From positions 202,351,809 through 202,415,808 of the forward strand of contig JAUMIR010000002.1 of NCBI GenBank assembly GCA_030847615.1: DNA of 64,000 nt, read 5' to 3'. The notes under the pieces were generated by a model. It was given only the letters and a program-made list of their open reading frames with translations. It was not told the origin of the DNA and did not search any database. Position 1 is the first letter of the stretch, and each line of letters opens with the position of its first letter. Positions 61,364-64,000 of this stretch are shown here, one piece after another. A program made the position numbers and the translations under genes. The stretch comes from Gambelia wislizenii. Its lineage: Eukaryota; Chordata; Lepidosauria; Squamata; Crotaphytidae.

Positions 61364-63373
61364 CTACAGAAATGACACACCAGGAGACCTGGGTTTTGCC
61401 ATTGATTTGACACTCTCTTTTTATTGTTTTACCAGTTTTCTAAGACATCGTAAGACTGCTTCCAGTAGCTAGCAGGATGCAACCCTTATAAACGAGCAGG
61501 TGGCTCTAAGGAGCTCACAAGGATGACAAATCCAGATCTGACATTTTAAGGGCTAAAGCAACATGTTACATGTAAATGTGTATTTAAGATCTGGTGTTAG
61601 CTTGTTGTAGCAAAATGCAACTTTGGGAATGGTTTTCATTGCTGAGATGAGATGGAGGGAGAGTTAAAAATCCTTTCCCACTACCAATTTTTTTTTGTGC
61701 TGCAACTCCACTCACTCCCAGGTTCCCAAATCAGCAGTGTGGAATAGCTCTTTGCATTGCTGACATGGAACCCACTGGAGGAAGATCCAGTTGGGTATAG
61801 GGAGTTGTGGTGAGAAAGCAGGAGGCAAAGGGTAAAGCACCACCACCTCTCTTTCTACTGTTTAACTGAAAACTGGTCTCTTCCCGAGGCTATTTTTCCT
61901 TATAGGTAACAGCAGGTAGCTACTACTGCACAAATTCACTTGTACGTGTAACAGGATCACCATACCAGATATACTCTGTCCACCCAATTCCAATTATATG
62001 GACAAAAGAAACATGGAAGAGATGAGCAAGGGCCCTGTAGCCTTCCTTCTGTCTGTAACCAAACAATGTCTTCCTGAGTGAATTAAGCTCCTTAGGTCCT
62101 GCTGCTCTGGCAGTATTTCCAAGGACATTCCGTCTAATGGCAACTGTGCTTCTATCACCATTCGGAAAAACAGAGGTGGAAATCCTACTCTCTCATCTCC
62201 CAATAATTTCTCCCATATGACCAGCAGCCTATGTACCATACCTCCCTGGTCACAGCTCCATTCACACTCACCTCTTTGTTCACAAAGCAGTAGAGAATGG
62301 CCACCAGCATTCCCTAGTGACAGAGAAGAAGAAATTGGAATAAGGCTATTCAAAGTGTATGTGTGTGAGTGAGTGAGATAGAGAGTGTGTATACATACAT
62401 ACTGACCATTTGGCAACAGGTTAACCAGAAAAAAAATTGGGGTGAGGGTACTGAAGGCTGCAGGGTCACAACAGTGGCCTTGATGAGCTGCATGCAGCTC
62501 ATGGACTTCACTTTGCCGACCTCTAGACAAGATGAGGGAGAGCAAATGTGGGTGGATAGGTGGGTGGGTTATGTCTCACCTGGAAGGAGCTGAGGAAGAG
62601 GTCAAAGAAGAGCTTGACATAACGCAAAGTGCCCTGGGCATGTTCATCAGTGACAAATGCAAAAACTACCTCATGGATGCCCAACAATGGAATAAGTGTC
62701 AATGTTGACTTGGCCAGCCTAAAACAGAGCATTAGAACACATTATGAGGAATAGGCCCCATTACCCAGTTAAAAAAAAAGCAAAAATTGAGGAACAACTG
62801 ATAAAATCAATAAGAAAACAAAGAGACACATCTTGAGATGTTTAAAAGATGGTATTTGTGCTGGTCTATGACTGTAATAAAGATTATATTTTATTCTTTA
62901 AGATGACTTTTTATTAGTCCTAATGGGCTTTTCAGCTTATACAGAAAGGCCATGTTTTAAACATGTTGAGATGTACCTCCTTTTCCTCTGGTCAGCTCAT
63001 TATCCAGTAGCCAGTCCCATATAGGCACTCTGTCTACTGGAGATACACATGAGCTTGTATATATATACAAATGAGCTAGGAATCTCCTAGATGTGCAAAT
63101 GCCACAAATGGATAGTCAGTTCAAAAACCCACAAACCAGTGTTCCAGCCCCAATACCCATGGAAATGGTGGCGGCAATTGCAAGGACACGCCCAACCAAG
63201 AAAGGCTAGGATGCTGTGGGCAGTGATCGAACAGAATGTCCTCATCCAGAGAAACCATGGTCCTACAGGAACAATAGTCAGTACCGGAATTTGTAGTCTG
63301 TGTACCGCATCTGGTGGGCACGGAGCTTGGAGACCAAGATCTGAATGATACGGATAAAAATGAAGAAATTGAT
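61064..63373 (-). CDS. GCGR: Glucagon receptor, 3' part, last four coding exons
   Basis: Class B1 G-protein-coupled receptor for glucagon in the plasma membrane, coupling mainly to Gs to raise hepatic glucose output. Minus-strand exons 63373-63285, 62718-62580, 62313-62272 and 61363-61064 join in frame with GT-AG introns. They give TM5 and intracellular loop 3 ([20 protein letters not shown]), TM6 with the PLLG motif, extracellular loop 3 and early TM7 ([20 protein letters not shown]), late TM7 ([14 protein letters not shown]) and a 99-residue tail. The loop DEHAQGTLR and [11 protein letters not shown] match GCGR rather than GLP1R, GIPR or GLP2R. The position next to MCRIP1, tail to tail, agrees with human. 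Upstream exons lie beyond the right edge. Confidence 0.95.
62272..62313 (-). CDS. GCGR: GCGR 42-bp exon: end of TM7
   Basis: 14 whole codons, [14 protein letters not shown]. This exact 42-base exon is a hallmark of the glucagon receptor subfamily. Acceptor 'tcactag', donor 'gtgagt'. Too short to be visible as an open frame. Confidence 0.94.
62580..62718 (-). CDS. GCGR: GCGR exon: TM6, extracellular loop 3, start of TM7
   Basis: Encodes [20 protein letters not shown] through LFLSSFQ. Acceptor 'ctgttttag', donor 'gtgaga'. Nearly identical to mammalian GCGR, with Y-V in place of S-A after GTLR. Confidence 0.96.
63285..63373 (-). CDS. GCGR: GCGR exon: TM5 end and intracellular loop 3
   Basis: 29 codons plus two bases: [20 protein letters not shown] then QMRYTDYKF. 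Acceptor 'ctttcag', donor 'gtactg'. It splits an arginine codon. KLRA is the conserved G-protein-contact motif of the family. Confidence 0.93.
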
Positions 63374-63619
63374 CTGAAAGAGAGAGATCATGTGGATGAG
63401 AAGTGGGAAGGGACAGCACAGGAGTGAGTAGATTCATGTAGAATTAACATGTAATGAATTCTTGCACATAATAATTAGTATTTAACTTCGCAATCTTCTA
63501 ACCTCACAGTGGCTTGCATAGGTCTTCTTATAGTCTCCCATACAGGCAAGGATAATATCCCCAAAGTGCTATAAAATTAGATTTCCTAGAGCATTCAGTA
63601 GGCCACTGGTATAGTTGTC

Positions 63620-63840
63620 CAGTGGGCCCTTGGTATCCACTGGGATTGGGTTCCAGGGCCCCCTGTGAACACCAATATCAAGTCCCATTTTTTTATGTAC
63701 ATTGGTGTAATAAAATGGTGTCCCTTATATAAAATGGAAAAATTAAGGTTTGCTTCTTGGGATTTTTTGGGGGGTGAGGGTAATATTTTCAAGCTGTGGA
63801 TGGTGGACTCTGTGGATGCCAAATCTGTGCAAATCTGTGC
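63620..63840. mobile_element. TA-type miniature DNA transposon, inverted copy
   Basis: 'cagtgggcccttggtatcca' at the left, then 'gggttccagggccccctgtg' and 'tggtgtcccttatataaaat', are the reverse complement of the interior of 25308-25541. The right end ('gtggatgccaaatctgtgc') is diverged and carries a short duplication. In a GCGR intron. Confidence 0.65.
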
Positions 63841-64000
63841 TGGCTGTATATTAAAAACTCTTGGGTTTTTGAGCACCTAGGAAAAGTGCTGCAGACTACT
63901 ACTAAATGGAACCAGCAATAAATAAGCAAGCTTATAGTTTAAGAACTCTCTTGGATTTGGCATGAACCTGAGAAACTCAGATGGTGATGGTAGCTGTGAA

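Noticed and set aside
61994..62545. 183-codon minus-strand open frame
   Set aside because: Crosses GCGR introns and the 42-bp exon in the wrong frame; no family resemblance.

Overview
The window is nuclear DNA of a vertebrate, most likely a squamate reptile (lizard or snake). The genes have GT-AG introns and long, AT-leaning non-coding spacers. The repeats fit Squamata: a 5S rRNA-derived SINE, tRNA-derived SINEs ending in 'gtataaataa' tails, CR1 tails ending in repeated ATTCTATG, an L1 3' end, and many hAT-like and TA-flanked miniature DNA transposons. I see no prokaryotic, phage or CRISPR content. Most open frames are chance readings of introns and repeats.

Four protein genes are supported by exon-by-exon reading, in the order P4HB(+) - PPP1R27(+) - MCRIP1(+) - GCGR(-). 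This is the neighbour order of human 17q25.3. P4HB (protein disulfide isomerase) lacks its first two coding exons, which lie left of the window; exons 3-11, the KDEL stop and a poly(A) signal are at 1331-16269. PPP1R27 (small ankyrin-repeat PP1 regulator) is complete at 28085-30427, with three coding exons and 150 residues. MCRIP1 (CtBP-binding, ERK-responsive protein) is complete at 35992-40548, with four coding exons and 97 residues; a CpG-rich promoter and a likely 5' non-coding exon lie at 34700-35260. GCGR (glucagon receptor) runs on the minus strand at the right edge; only its last four coding exons (63373 down to 61064) are inside.

Region by region: 1-16290 is P4HB with repeat-bearing introns. 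16290-27800 is a repeat-rich spacer holding an L1 nested in a hAT-like element, TA-flanked miniature transposons, the 5S-derived SINE and a palindrome with a decayed hammerhead-like core. 27800-31100 is PPP1R27. 31100-34600 is spacer. 34600-41525 is MCRIP1, whose last intron carries a 428-bp transposon with an internal minisatellite and a CR1 fragment. 41525-60410 is about 19 kb in which I find no gene. 60410-64000 is the 3' half of GCGR.

The genes do not form one pathway; they are a conserved neighbourhood. I found no previously undescribed biological system. The most notable non-genic signals are the probable hammerhead relic, the inverted Penelope-like copy at 47.3-47.5 kb, the minisatellite-bearing transposon and the dated nesting of L1 in a hAT element. 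Repeat family names come from recognised sequence patterns, not from a database search.
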